Source of the DNA: Boseongicola aestuarii
GTDB taxonomy: Bacteria > Pseudomonadota > Alphaproteobacteria > Rhodobacterales > Rhodobacteraceae
Direction of reading: 5' to 3'
Assembly (NCBI RefSeq): GCF_900184815.1
Contig: NZ_FXXQ01000002.1
Span: 1-64,000 of the forward strand
Length of the DNA stretch: 64,000 nt
Shown one piece after another: positions 1-8,274 of this stretch. The first letter of the stretch is position 1. The number at the start of each line of letters is the position of its first letter. The notes below the pieces were generated by a model. That model ran no database searches and was not told where the DNA came from. It saw only the letters and a program-made list of their open reading frames with translations. The position numbers were made by a program, and so were the translations under genes.

Positions 1-2
1 CC

Positions 3-74
3 CCACGTGTGCCGCATCCAGTCGCCGCCGGTGGTGCAAAACGCGCAGCCCAAATGCTGTCAGAGCTTTTGTGA
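3..74 (+). CDS. 3' end of an unidentified gene cut by window start
   Basis: An open frame runs from the first bases to a TGA at 72-74 and ends with residues resembling AAQMLSELL. It would be the C-terminal 23 residues of a gene beginning upstream of the window. The stop lies 20 bases before the next ATG, as expected for genes in one operon. Too little is visible to assign a family, and a chance open frame cannot be excluded. Confidence 0.25.
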   Translation, partial: PRVPHPVAAGGAKRAAQMLSELL

Positions 75-94
75 AATTCTGAGAAGGACAGGAC

Positions 95-214
95 ATGGCT
101 CAATCCAACGCAGAGGCGATACGCGCTGAAGCGATGGATTATCTTCACGGCTGGTTCGAAGGGGGCGCGGCCCGCATGAAGCGCGCCCTTAGCCTTGAGT
201 CGGCCAGTCTGTGA
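95..214 (+). pseudogene. Truncated NTF2-like (lumazine-binding-like) protein
   Basis: The ATG at 95 follows an AAGGA-like ribosome site and encodes only 39 residues. The segment AEAMDYLHGWFEGGAARM strongly resembles the N-terminal helix of small NTF2-like / putative lumazine-binding proteins, which have a typical pattern of aromatic-Gly-Trp followed by Gly-Asp-Ala and Arg-Met. Family members are usually 120-150 residues. Here the similarity stops near residue 32, seven unrelated residues follow, and a TGA ends the frame at 212-214. A dispersed repeat begins directly behind the stop, so the 3' two thirds of the gene seem to have been lost or replaced. The family assignment rests on one short segment. 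Confidence 0.45.
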
Positions 215-274
215 CTGCTTCGTCCGCATTGGGTTCATTGGCGCAAAGCGCGGCGAATGGCAGCTCAGAGCCCG
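215..274 (+). repeat. Dispersed intergenic repeat, copy A
   Basis: Contains CGTCCGCATT, then TTCATTGGCGC, then GGCGAATGGCAGCTC and GAGCCC. The same ordered blocks recur at 11298, 12790, 13290, 15513, 23658 and, inverted, 25340. This copy starts just after the premature stop of the NTF2-like remnant. Confidence 0.7.
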
Positions 275-576
275 ATCTGTGAATTCGATTTGTTAGCTGC
301 GGGCGCACGCAGCGTAGAAAATGCTGCGCGAGCGTAAAACTCGTTGCTGCTGCGCGGCGGGAAAACCCGCCATTCGTTCCGAGTGTAGTAAGGATCAAGG
401 TGAAAACTCACAGTTCGCGGGACGAAGCTCAAATTCGCCGCGGTGGCGCCAAGGTGGAAAAATTGCTCCGCCGAAAGGTCGGCAGGTAGTTTGATGGCAG
501 CGGGCCTATGCGAAACTCGAAGCTTGAGCACAGCAATGGGGTTTTGGAGTTAGGTTTTTTAGCCCGAATATTTTTC
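275..576. other. Gene-free stretch with a GC hairpin
   Basis: No convincing gene is seen. A perfect 6-bp stem GGCGGG / CCCGCC with an AAAA loop lies at 356-371. It sits within a GC-rich segment containing repeated CTGCGC-like words (about 296-375), which may be a second, unrelated repeat. The rest separates the broken NTF2-like gene from the end of the convergent dehydrogenase gene. Confidence 0.4.
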
Positions 577-1581
577 TTAGTTCAGTCTGACAACGCGTCC
601 AGACAAAGCAGACTCTTTGCATGCCAGAGAGATCGCCAATGCTGCGCGACCGTCCTGGGCTGTGGCCGATGGCGTGCGGTTTGTTGTGACTGCGTTGTGG
701 AATTCGTCCAGAGCTCTGAAAAAAGAACGGTCATAGCGTTCGAGGAAAAAGTGTTTGAGCGGTTCGCGCGCAACCGTGCGGCGATTGTCCCAACGCACCA
801 AGTTGTCGTAACGCTTGTTCAGTGTTTGCACCATGCCCCCATCACCGAACGCTTCCAGTCGTTGATCAAACCCATAGGCACATGAGCGGGAGTTGTTGAT
901 GTGAACAAGTGCGCCAGATGGCATTTTCAACGTCGTCATGGTCATATCGAAATCACCTTCGGCACCGATCTGGTCGTCGAACATGCAGGACCCCAAAGCC
1001 TGCACTTCTATTGGGCGTTCCCCGGCGATCCAGCATAACAGGTCGATATCGTGGATCGTGGCGTCAACGAAATAGCCGCCAGAGGCCCGGACATATTCAA
1101 TGGGTGGCGGGCTGGGTTCTCTGGACCAGCTCATCAGCATGTTCAGCCGCCCAATCTCGCCATTCCTGACGGCTTCGCGCAGCGCATTGTTGTCCGGGTC
1201 AAACCTTCGGTTGAAGCCGAGCATGAAGGGCACGGGATTCGCATCGAGTGCAGCCATGGCGCGGTCCACACGATCAAGCGACTGATCCAGAGGCTTTTCG
1301 CAATAGATCGGTTTACCGGCATTTGCGGCCGCCTCGATATAGTCGACATGCGTGTTAGTTGGCGTTGCAATAACGACGGCATCGACCGCAGGATCAGCCA
1401 ATACGGCCACAAGGTCATCCATCGCACGTCCGCCGTAGAGCTCCACCGCCTTTTGGGCTGATGCGATACGCGGATTGAACACCACCTCCAGCCGCAACCC
1501 GGGGTGTGCGTTGATCTTCGGGCCGTAAACGTGGGCCATTCGACCCGTTCCCATCAGTGCCAATCCCAGGGTTTTCATCAT
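577..1581 (-). CDS. Gfo/Idh/MocA oxidoreductase, inositol 2-dehydrogenase-like
   Basis: A 334-residue NAD(P)-dependent dehydrogenase. The N-terminal Rossmann fold shows GTGRMA at residues 11-16. The family's EKP signature (YCEKPL) is at about 93-98 and supplies the catalytic lysine. A DxxxHDxD stretch at about 173-180 matches the active-site Asp/His region of myo-inositol 2-dehydrogenases. Length is normal for the family. It probably oxidises a ring hydroxyl of a cyclitol or sugar in the cytoplasm. Its first ATG overlaps the stop of the upstream GMC gene (ATGA at 1578-1581), so the two are co-transcribed and translationally coupled. The neighbouring sugar ABC transporter and second dehydrogenase support a carbohydrate role. 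The exact substrate cannot be read from sequence, and scyllo-inositol or a hexose derivative are alternatives. Confidence 0.85.
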   Translation of the reverse strand: MMKTLGLALMGTGRMAHVYGPKINAHPGLRLEVVFNPRIASAQKAVELYGGRAMDDLVAVLADPAVDAVVIATPTNTHVDYIEAAANAGKPIYCEKPLDQSLDRVDRAMAALDANPVPFMLGFNRRFDPDNNALREAVRNGEIGRLNMLMSWSREPSPPPIEYVRASGGYFVDATIHDIDLLCWIAGERPIEVQALGSCMFDDQIGAEGDFDMTMTTLKMPSGALVHINNSRSCAYGFDQRLEAFGDGGMVQTLNKRYDNLVRWDNRRTVAREPLKHFFLERYDRSFFRALDEFHNAVTTNRTPSATAQDGRAALAISLACKESALSGRVVRLN

Positions 1582-3179
1582 GCATTCCCCCGCGCATCTT
1601 CAAGGATCATCGCTGCTGCCTTTTCGCCGATCATGATTGAAGCTGCATTGGTATTGCCTGTCACGATGCGCGGCATGATCGAGGCATCAGCGACGCGCAG
1701 CCCGTCGATCCCGTGGACACGCAGGCGTGGATCAACCACGGCCTCGGTGCCTGTGCCCATTTTGCAGGTGCCAACCGGGTGCAACAGCGACAAGCCATTT
1801 GTTCGGCAATATTCCAGCAGGTCAGCATCCGATTGCACATCTTGGCCGGGGGACAGTTCGCATTCCACGCAATCTGACATTGGGGCCGTTTCGGCGATTT
1901 TGCGCCCGAATTTCAGGCCGGCGATTGCGGCGCGCTGATCGGCCTCGTCCGCGAAAAAGTTGAACTGGATCTCCGGCTTGTCCTGCGCAGACGCACCGGA
2001 GATCCTGACATGCCCGCGGGAGGACGGGCGCATGTGTTCTGCTAATATGGTGAAGCCGGGGAAGGGATGCGGCTTTAACTGCTCATCGGTGCACCATGCC
2101 ATGAAAGTGACCATCATATCGGGGCGGTTAATTTCAGGGCCTGAGCAGATGAAGGTGTTGGAATAATTGCCGTTGTCCGCAAATGGTCCGGTGCGAAATA
2201 TCAGGTGGCGCAAAAGCTGCAGCCCGCCTTTGAGCTTGTTGTTGTATAGATCGTTGACTGTCGAACGCACGGTTGAACGGTATTCGGCGCCAATGCCAAA
2301 ATGATCTTGCAGGTTTTCGCCGACACCGGACATTTGGTGTTTCACGTCGATCCCGTGTTCCCGCAATAGGGGGGCAGGGCCAATGCCGGACAACTGCAAC
2401 AGCTGTGGCGAGTTGAATGTACCGCCGCTCAGGATGATCTCGCGGCGCGCCTGGGCTTGTTGGTTTCCGCGCCTGTCAGTCCAATTCACGCCCGTGGCAC
2501 GGCGGCCCTCCAGCGTAATCGATTCCACCATTGCGTTGAGTTTCAGGTCGATATTTTCTTTCGCTTTGCCCTTCAGATAGCCCGCTGCGGTACTCCAACG
2601 CATGCCGTTTTTCGTGGTCGTCTGCACGTACCCAGTGCCTTCCTGCTGCGCGCCGTTGAAATCGTCATTCTTAGGCACGCCAAGTGCCTCGGATGCAGCG
2701 TGGAATGCCTCACCCAGTTCATGTTCGGTACGAATGTCGGAAACGGAAACCGGCCCCCCTGTGCCGTGAAATTCATCCGCGCCACGCTCCTGATCTTCGC
2801 AGGACTTGAAAAACGGCAATACGCCGTCCCACCCCCATCCGGTGCAACCATCCTGTTCCCAGCCATCAAAGTCCTGAGGCTGGCCGCGCATGTAGATCAT
2901 ACCGTTGATCGCGCCAGTGCCGCCCAAGACCTTGCCCCTTGGCTGGAAAAGTCGGCGATTGTTCAAATGCGGTTCAGGCGCGCTTTCATAGCACCAGTTC
3001 ACCGATGGATTGGCGTAAAGCATCGAATAGCCTAGCGGAATATGGATGAAGGGATTGCGGTCTTTTCCGCCTGCCTCCAGCAACAGAACGGAATGGCCTG
3101 CTTCACCCAGCCGTCCAGCGACAGCACACCCTGCGGAACCAGCGCCAATGACGATGTAGTCGTATTCTGCATGCGTCAT
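1578..3179 (-). CDS. GMC-family FAD oxidoreductase (choline dehydrogenase-like)
   Basis: A glucose-methanol-choline oxidoreductase of 533 residues from the ATG at 3179, which has a GGAG seven bases upstream. An upstream in-frame start would add 18 residues without a better ribosome site. The dinucleotide-binding GAGSAG is at residues 12-17. The GMC signature around GKVLGGTGAINGMIYMRG follows at about 85-105, and the C-terminal LLHPVGTCKMG and TGNTNAASIMIGEK segments carry the catalytic His region. Such enzymes oxidise an alcohol to an aldehyde or ketone using FAD and pass electrons to quinone or oxygen. Many are labelled choline dehydrogenase without proof. Here its coupling to an inositol-dehydrogenase-like gene and nearby sugar uptake genes suggests a sugar or polyol substrate. 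No signal peptide is evident. Confidence 0.88.
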   Translation of the reverse strand: MTHAEYDYIVIGAGSAGCAVAGRLGEAGHSVLLLEAGGKDRNPFIHIPLGYSMLYANPSVNWCYESAPEPHLNNRRLFQPRGKVLGGTGAINGMIYMRGQPQDFDGWEQDGCTGWGWDGVLPFFKSCEDQERGADEFHGTGGPVSVSDIRTEHELGEAFHAASEALGVPKNDDFNGAQQEGTGYVQTTTKNGMRWSTAAGYLKGKAKENIDLKLNAMVESITLEGRRATGVNWTDRRGNQQAQARREIILSGGTFNSPQLLQLSGIGPAPLLREHGIDVKHQMSGVGENLQDHFGIGAEYRSTVRSTVNDLYNNKLKGGLQLLRHLIFRTGPFADNGNYSNTFICSGPEINRPDMMVTFMAWCTDEQLKPHPFPGFTILAEHMRPSSRGHVRISGASAQDKPEIQFNFFADEADQRAAIAGLKFGRKIAETAPMSDCVECELSPGQDVQSDADLLEYCRTNGLSLLHPVGTCKMGTGTEAVVDPRLRVHGIDGLRVADASIMPRIVTGNTNAASIMIGEKAAAMILEDARGNA

Positions 3180-3296
3180 GTCTGCCTCCACCGATGTGTC
3201 TTGCCTGCTCAATGGTGCACCCGGCGCGCGCATTGCTGAACACGCAAAATGTCAGTTTTGGATGAAATTGCCACTGGCGCTCTCATTCAGAACTGA

Positions 3297-3319
3297 AAAC
3301 ATACCCGAACCGTATGTTT
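3297..3319. promoter_or_regulatory. Inverted repeat, candidate operator
   Basis: A perfect 8-bp inverted repeat, AAACATAC / GTATGTTT, has a 7-base spacer. It lies in the 159-bp divergent gap between the GMC gene and the regulator gene, about 20 bases before the regulator's ATG. Its position fits an autoregulatory operator for the winged-helix protein that follows. Binding is inferred only. Confidence 0.5.
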
Positions 3320-3338
3320 CGGGCGAAAGGGGAGATCT

Positions 3339-5042
3339 ATGACGCGTGAGGAGTTGCTGAGAATTCTGACCTTTGTGGATTCGAACCGCGAACTGTCCGA
3401 AAAGCGCACAAGCCTTGCAACGGTGGATCCCCGCTGGAACATTGTGTCTTATGCGATGCGCCGCCATCTGGAGGGTCACCTTTTGACTGTGACCTCTGCG
3501 GCAATGGCGGCGGACGTCCCCTACGGCACTGCAATGCGGCGTATTTCAGAACTCATAGAAGAAGGGCTGTTGCTCAAGCGCCCTAAATCCCGCACAGGAA
3601 AATCCTTTTCCTTGCACCCGACGCGCGCACTGATTGCCGAATTCGAAAGCTTCGCGATGCAATTGAAAGCGATGGTTGGCAATACTTTCGGCTTTACAAC
3701 CGGTGATGGTGAAATGGGCGATTTCTATTTCGGGGGCTACTACATGGCCTCCAAAACGCTACCCTATCCCAATGCGATGCGTACCGGTATAGGCGTTGAT
3801 CGAACGTTTCGAATTCTCAGCCCCGTTGATCCGACCTTCAAAACACTGGGCGAGTTTTCATCCAATCTGGACGAACTCTGTGGTGCCAATATTGAAATCG
3901 TCAATCTGCCCCTGGATGAACTGCACGGGGAAATTATGTCGAACGCGCAGCAACCGGTCTCGAAATATGACCTGATGGCTGTCGATTTGCCCTGGATCGG
4001 GCAGCTGGCCACCGAAGGTGTAATCGACCCCCTGGACGAGATCATGGGGGAAGAACGCTATAACCCATCGGATTTTCACAACGCGGCGTACAAGGGCTCA
4101 TCTTGGAACAACAGCCAGTATGGTCTGCCCATCCAGCCCACTGCGGAACTGTTGTTCTGCCGGTCCGACCTGTTTGCAGAGGCCGGATTGGCCATACCGA
4201 CAACAACAGATGAGCTTTTGCTTGCGGCGCGCGTATTGCATCGCTCCAGCTTCAGCATGTCGGGCATAGTAATGAACTTCGGGCGCGGCACTCCCGTGGC
4301 CCATAGCTTCATTCAGACGTTGGCGGATTTTGGTCAGCCGATCATCAATCTCGACCCGTTGGGTGACGACTTCAATGTTTCTATGATCGAGAAAGAAAAC
4401 TACCGTCCTCGGCTGGACAGTGATGCGGCACATGAAACGGCTGAATTCTTGCTGGAGCTTGGCGGGTTCGCGCACAAGGAAAGCCTCAAATGCAATTGGG
4501 ACAAGCGGATCAGCATCTTCTCGAAGGGCGAAGCGGCAATGACCTACGGCTGGAGTATCCGCGCTGCTGCCTTTGAGCTGGACCCGACGTCACCAGCCCA
4601 CGGCAATGTTAAATTCGCGCCCCATCCGCACGGGCCGGGCGCACGCACCGTGTCACCGATCGGAGGCTTTTCTCTGGCGGTGCCAGCAGGGCTGGACATC
4701 ACGCGCAAGAAGGCATCCTGGAAGATGATGGAATATCTGACCCGTCCGGAGATGCTCAAATGGTATGTGCTCCACGGCAATCTCACCAGCCCGCGGTTTT
4801 CAACCAGTGCCGACCCCGAAGTTCAGGCCAGTTCGTCATTGATTAGCGAGATGGACGCCATGGAGCGCCGCGGCGAACTGCAAACCTGGCCGCGGCCTCC
4901 GATCCCGGAGTTCAGTAATCTTCTGAGTGTTCTGGGAGACGAAATCCACTTGATGCTTCAGGGCGGGCAGTCGGTGAAAGAGGCGCTGAGCAGATCTCAG
5001 AACCAGATCGATGCAATTATGCGCAACAAGGGTCACTACTGA
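3339..5042 (+). CDS. Winged-helix / solute-binding-protein fusion regulator
   Basis: A 567-residue protein with an AAGGGGAGA ribosome site before the ATG. Residues 1-110 look like a MarR/GntR-type winged helix, with helical segments around VTSAAMAADVPYGTAMRRIS followed by a basic wing. Residues 125-567 resemble an extracellular solute-binding protein of the sugar type, with YDLMAVDLPWIGQLA, a GLPIQP hinge region and MTYGWS. There is no signal peptide or membrane segment, so the binding-protein fold must act in the cytoplasm as the ligand sensor. It is transcribed divergently from the GMC/dehydrogenase pair and convergently to the periplasmic binding-protein gene, and a strong inverted repeat precedes it. 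The likely role is a one-component regulator of this sugar locus. Automatic annotation might mislabel it as a transporter component. Domain boundaries are approximate. Confidence 0.75.
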   Translation: MTREELLRILTFVDSNRELSEKRTSLATVDPRWNIVSYAMRRHLEGHLLTVTSAAMAADVPYGTAMRRISELIEEGLLLKRPKSRTGKSFSLHPTRALIAEFESFAMQLKAMVGNTFGFTTGDGEMGDFYFGGYYMASKTLPYPNAMRTGIGVDRTFRILSPVDPTFKTLGEFSSNLDELCGANIEIVNLPLDELHGEIMSNAQQPVSKYDLMAVDLPWIGQLATEGVIDPLDEIMGEERYNPSDFHNAAYKGSSWNNSQYGLPIQPTAELLFCRSDLFAEAGLAIPTTTDELLLAARVLHRSSFSMSGIVMNFGRGTPVAHSFIQTLADFGQPIINLDPLGDDFNVSMIEKENYRPRLDSDAAHETAEFLLELGGFAHKESLKCNWDKRISIFSKGEAAMTYGWSIRAAAFELDPTSPAHGNVKFAPHPHGPGARTVSPIGGFSLAVPAGLDITRKKASWKMMEYLTRPEMLKWYVLHGNLTSPRFSTSADPEVQASSSLISEMDAMERRGELQTWPRPPIPEFSNLLSVLGDEIHLMLQGGQSVKEALSRSQNQIDAIMRNKGHY

Positions 5043-5048
5043 ACGAAA

Positions 5049-5074
5049 AAGGCCGCGTCCGAGAACGCGGCCTT
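5049..5074 (-). terminator. Rho-independent terminator, probably bidirectional
   Basis: A perfect 10-bp stem AAGGCCGCGT / ACGCGGCCTT encloses a 6-base loop between two convergent genes. On the minus strand it is followed by a run of T, giving a classical terminator for the sugar-binding-protein gene. It may also stop transcription from the regulator. Confidence 0.85.
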
Positions 5075-5093
5075 GGTTGTCACGAGACTGGCC

Positions 5094-6083
5094 TTACCAG
5101 GAAGGGCGCTCGAATTCGTCCACGTTTTCAGGCAGGACTTTTGGCGTTTCAATGCCCTGCAGGATCGGCACGTCGATCCCGTTGGCGACCTTGATAGCGG
5201 TCTGGATCGCAAGAATGGCGTCATCGACGGGGCTTTGCTTGTTCGATCCGGAATGCCAGCCGGACTTCATCGCATCCCAGCCTTCGCCGAACTGGTTACA
5301 TGTCACAACCTTGACATCGCCAGGCGCTTTGCCGGCCCCTTGCAGCGCACTGATAACGCCAAGCCCCATGCCATCATCAAACGCATATACGCCGTCAATC
5401 TGATCGCCGTACTGGGTCAGAAAAGTTTCCATCACAGTCTGTGCTTTCTCACGGTTCCACTCGGCCGTCTGGCTGGCCAGAATATTGATGTTGGGATAGT
5501 CGTCGGCCATTTTGTCGAGGAAGCAATTTTTGCGCAGGATCGAAACCGAATAACCCGGCGTACCCTCGACGACCACGATATCGCCTTCGCCACCAAGCGA
5601 GTCTGCCAGCATTTCGGCGGATTGTTCCGCCTGCGCACAATCATCCGGGCCTGTGTGGCCGACAATGTAGCGACGACCAGCTTCACCGATTGGCGAGTTT
5701 GACGTGATCACCGGGATGCCGCTGCGCGACGCGCTGCGAATGGCAGGGATCAGAGCGTTTTGTGATGTCGGCCAAACGACAAGCGCGTCCATATTCTGGG
5801 ATGCCATGTCCTGAATCTGGTCGAATTGAACCGCCGGATCGCCCTGCGGATCCATGACAGTCGCCTGGATGCCCAGCTCTTTGGTATAGGCTTCGGCCGT
5901 TTCGGCGTATTTCGCCTGGTAGGCGTTTGAGCCTGGATAAAGCACGGTGATGCCTATGCGGGTTTCCGACAACGGTTTTTTCAATTCTCCGCCAAGCCAA
6001 TCCGGCGCATCCTGTGCCATCGCCGCGCCTGCGGCAAACGCCACGGCGGTCGCGAGACCGAGTGCTTTGGTCATATTCTTCAT
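5094..6083 (-). CDS. Periplasmic sugar-binding protein, RbsB/Peripla_BP_4 type
   Basis: A 329-residue binding protein with a clear signal peptide (basic MKNMTK, hydrophobic core, cleavage after AAMA near residue 23). The mature part has the two-lobed pentose/hexose-binding fold, with ITVLYPGSNAYQ at the first strand, MDALVVWPTSQNALIPAI and SGIPVITSNSP in the hinge, and YAFDDGMGLGVI. A strong GGAGGA ribosome site precedes the ATG. It should capture a sugar or cyclitol in the periplasm for the two permeases and ATPase encoded on the opposite strand from 6347. Divergent placement of the binding protein from its permeases is unusual but not rare. The ~260-bp gap between them presumably holds both promoters. 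A strong terminator follows the gene. Confidence 0.88.
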   Translation of the reverse strand: MKNMTKALGLATAVAFAAGAAMAQDAPDWLGGELKKPLSETRIGITVLYPGSNAYQAKYAETAEAYTKELGIQATVMDPQGDPAVQFDQIQDMASQNMDALVVWPTSQNALIPAIRSASRSGIPVITSNSPIGEAGRRYIVGHTGPDDCAQAEQSAEMLADSLGGEGDIVVVEGTPGYSVSILRKNCFLDKMADDYPNINILASQTAEWNREKAQTVMETFLTQYGDQIDGVYAFDDGMGLGVISALQGAGKAPGDVKVVTCNQFGEGWDAMKSGWHSGSNKQSPVDDAILAIQTAIKVANGIDVPILQGIETPKVLPENVDEFERPSW

Positions 6084-6346
6084 GATTTCCTCCTCTGAAC
6101 GCTGCCATTAATCCATTGCGCGACACCCGTTAGCAGCATTGCGGGGTGCTTGTTCCAAAGTGTTCTGCAGATGACGCCAGTGCTCAATCGCTGAAATGTC
6201 CAAATCTGATTTTTCGATTTGCAGCGCTCGCGGTGTACTGGGAAGCACGCGCCCCGCAAGAAACGCAGAAAGATTCATTTTGGATTTATCTGCCGTATCA
6301 CGTGCAAAGCGGATTGCTATCGTCGGTTCAGGGAGAACACTTCAAC

Positions 6347-7300
6347 ATGCGGAAATCGATTAACAGCATATTGCGGCGCCACGGTTTAGTCTTGGCCTTT
6401 CTGATTTTTCTGGCAATGGTTGCCGTCAATGCAGAGGCGTTTCTAACGCCGGGCAACATACTTGATGTCCTGCGGCAGGTTTCAATCACAGGCATGATGG
6501 CGCTCGGTGTGACATTCGTTGTGTTGACGGGGCGTCTGGACCTGTCGGTGGGGTCGCTTCTGACCCTTCTGACCGTGATTGTGGTGGATCAGCACAACAT
6601 CGTGGGGCCCTTTCCGGCGATCGTCATGACCATAGGTGCAGGCGTGCTTGTCGGCGCATTCAATGGCTTTCTTGTGGGCTTTATCGGATTGAATGCGCTG
6701 ATTGTAACACTGGCAATGCTGTCATTTTTACAAGGACTTGTGCTGTTTTACTCAGGTGGGTCCAACGTCAATGTCAACGACGCACAGAACACATGGTTCG
6801 CCGTTTTCGGGCGCGGTGATTTTCTGGGTGTTCCCGTGCCAGTGTTCCTTTTCATTCTGGGCGCGATCATTGCCGGCCTGGTGCTGCAATACACAACTTT
6901 CGGACGCCGCGTTTACGCTGTCGGCGGGAATGAAACTGCAAGTGTCTTTTCAGGCGTGAATGCCCGTTGGACGGTGTTTGCGGCCTATGTCCTCTCCGGC
7001 CTCACCACCGGGGTTGCGGCCATCATCATGGGCAGCCGTGTGATGGGGGCGCAAAACACGATCGGGCAAGGTTATGAGTTGACGGTTCTGGCCGGTGTGA
7101 TCCTTGGCGGCACCTCGCTTCTGGGTGGCTCAGGCAGTATCTGGCGGACGGTCATTGGCATCTCCATGCTTGGTTTTATCCAGAATGGCCTGCTACTGCT
7201 TGGGTTTGCCTACTACGTGCAGTGGCTCGTGACCTGGGCAGTCATCATCATTGCGGTCTGGATCGACCTTGGCGCAAAACGCGGGAGGATTTTCGCATGA
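6347..7300 (+). CDS. Sugar ABC transporter permease, RbsC family
   Basis: An inner-membrane permease of 317 residues from the ATG at 6347, with a GGGAGA ribosome site upstream. The open frame extends further upstream but lacks a plausible start there. It shows about eight to ten hydrophobic segments and the family motif GRLDLSVGSLLTL after the second to third helix. The characteristic EAAxxG-like loop is seen as GNETASVFSGVNARW, and GGTSLLGGSGS lies near the end. It should form a heterodimeric channel with the next gene product for the ribose/xylose/inositol-type substrate delivered by the divergently encoded binding protein. Its stop overlaps the next start (ATGA at 7297-7300). Confidence 0.88.
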   Translation: MRKSINSILRRHGLVLAFLIFLAMVAVNAEAFLTPGNILDVLRQVSITGMMALGVTFVVLTGRLDLSVGSLLTLLTVIVVDQHNIVGPFPAIVMTIGAGVLVGAFNGFLVGFIGLNALIVTLAMLSFLQGLVLFYSGGSNVNVNDAQNTWFAVFGRGDFLGVPVPVFLFILGAIIAGLVLQYTTFGRRVYAVGGNETASVFSGVNARWTVFAAYVLSGLTTGVAAIIMGSRVMGAQNTIGQGYELTVLAGVILGGTSLLGGSGSIWRTVIGISMLGFIQNGLLLLGFAYYVQWLVTWAVIIIAVWIDLGAKRGRIFA

Positions 7301-8274
7301 GCCACGTAACGGATGTACCTACGACGGGGCCGATGAACACCGTGTTGACCTGGCTTCTGAGAAACCACATCTGGGTGTTTCTTGCGCTGACAGTGACCGT
7401 GTTTTCGCTGGCCAGTCCTTATTTTCTGACCGTCAACAATATCGGCAATATCCTGACGCAGGGAGCATTTATCGGCATACTTGCCATTGGCATGACCATG
7501 GTCATGATCGATGGCGAAATTGACCTGTCCGTAGGGGCAATTCTCGCACTTGCATCGGCATTGGCCATCGGGCTGCAGGATCATATGGGCGTTTGGCCCG
7601 CTATCTGTCTTGGACTGTTGTCCGGGGCCGCGCTTGGGTTTGTTAATGGGACGCTGGTCGCTCTGTCGGGGATGCACTCCTTTGTTGTGACACTCGGCGG
7701 ACTTATCGGCATTCGCGGGCTCGTGTTTGTCTACACCGGTGAAAATGCTCTGATGGTGCAGGATTTCAGCTACACCGAGATACCTGAAATCTACATTGGT
7801 CCGATCTCGTTGACAGCGATCATCTTTTTTGCGACGGCGCTGTTTTTCCAATGGGTTCTATCAAGCACACGGCACGGGCGCGAAACCTATGCGGTGGGCG
7901 ATAACATCGAGGCCGCGCATGACGCAGGCATCAATGTCAAGCGGCACAAGATCATCAATTTCACCATATGTGGCACGCTTGCGGCTGTCTGCGGCATCCT
8001 CCTGTCGATGCGGCTTGGCACAGCCGAACCCAATGCCGGCAAGGTTTGGGAGCTTTGGACAATCATCGCGGTAGTCCTGGGCGGCATACGCCTGCAAGGC
8101 GGGTTTGGCAGCATGTGGATGACCATTGGTGGCGTGCTTACATTGGCCGTTCTTCGCAACGGTCTGCGGCTGCTCAACACACCCAACTATGTTGAACTGA
8201 TGGTGATGGGCGCGGTGCTTGTTCTGGCTCTGGTGTTGGACAAATTGCTGAACCATGGGGGAGACGGACAATGA
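7297..8274 (+). CDS. Sugar ABC transporter permease, second RbsC-family subunit
   Basis: A 325-residue polytopic membrane protein starting at the ATG that overlaps the preceding stop codon. The permease motif DGEIDLSVGAILAL is followed by a coupling-loop segment GDNIEAAHDAGINVKRHK and GGIRLQGGFGSMW. The two permeases are clearly related but divergent, which suggests a heteromeric membrane domain instead of the usual RbsC homodimer. The gene ends in another ATGA overlap with the ATPase gene, so three transporter genes are translationally coupled. Substrate is unknown; the surrounding dehydrogenases suggest a sugar or inositol. Confidence 0.88.
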   Translation: MSHVTDVPTTGPMNTVLTWLLRNHIWVFLALTVTVFSLASPYFLTVNNIGNILTQGAFIGILAIGMTMVMIDGEIDLSVGAILALASALAIGLQDHMGVWPAICLGLLSGAALGFVNGTLVALSGMHSFVVTLGGLIGIRGLVFVYTGENALMVQDFSYTEIPEIYIGPISLTAIIFFATALFFQWVLSSTRHGRETYAVGDNIEAAHDAGINVKRHKIINFTICGTLAAVCGILLSMRLGTAEPNAGKVWELWTIIAVVLGGIRLQGGFGSMWMTIGGVLTLAVLRNGLRLLNTPNYVELMVMGAVLVLALVLDKLLNHGGDGQ

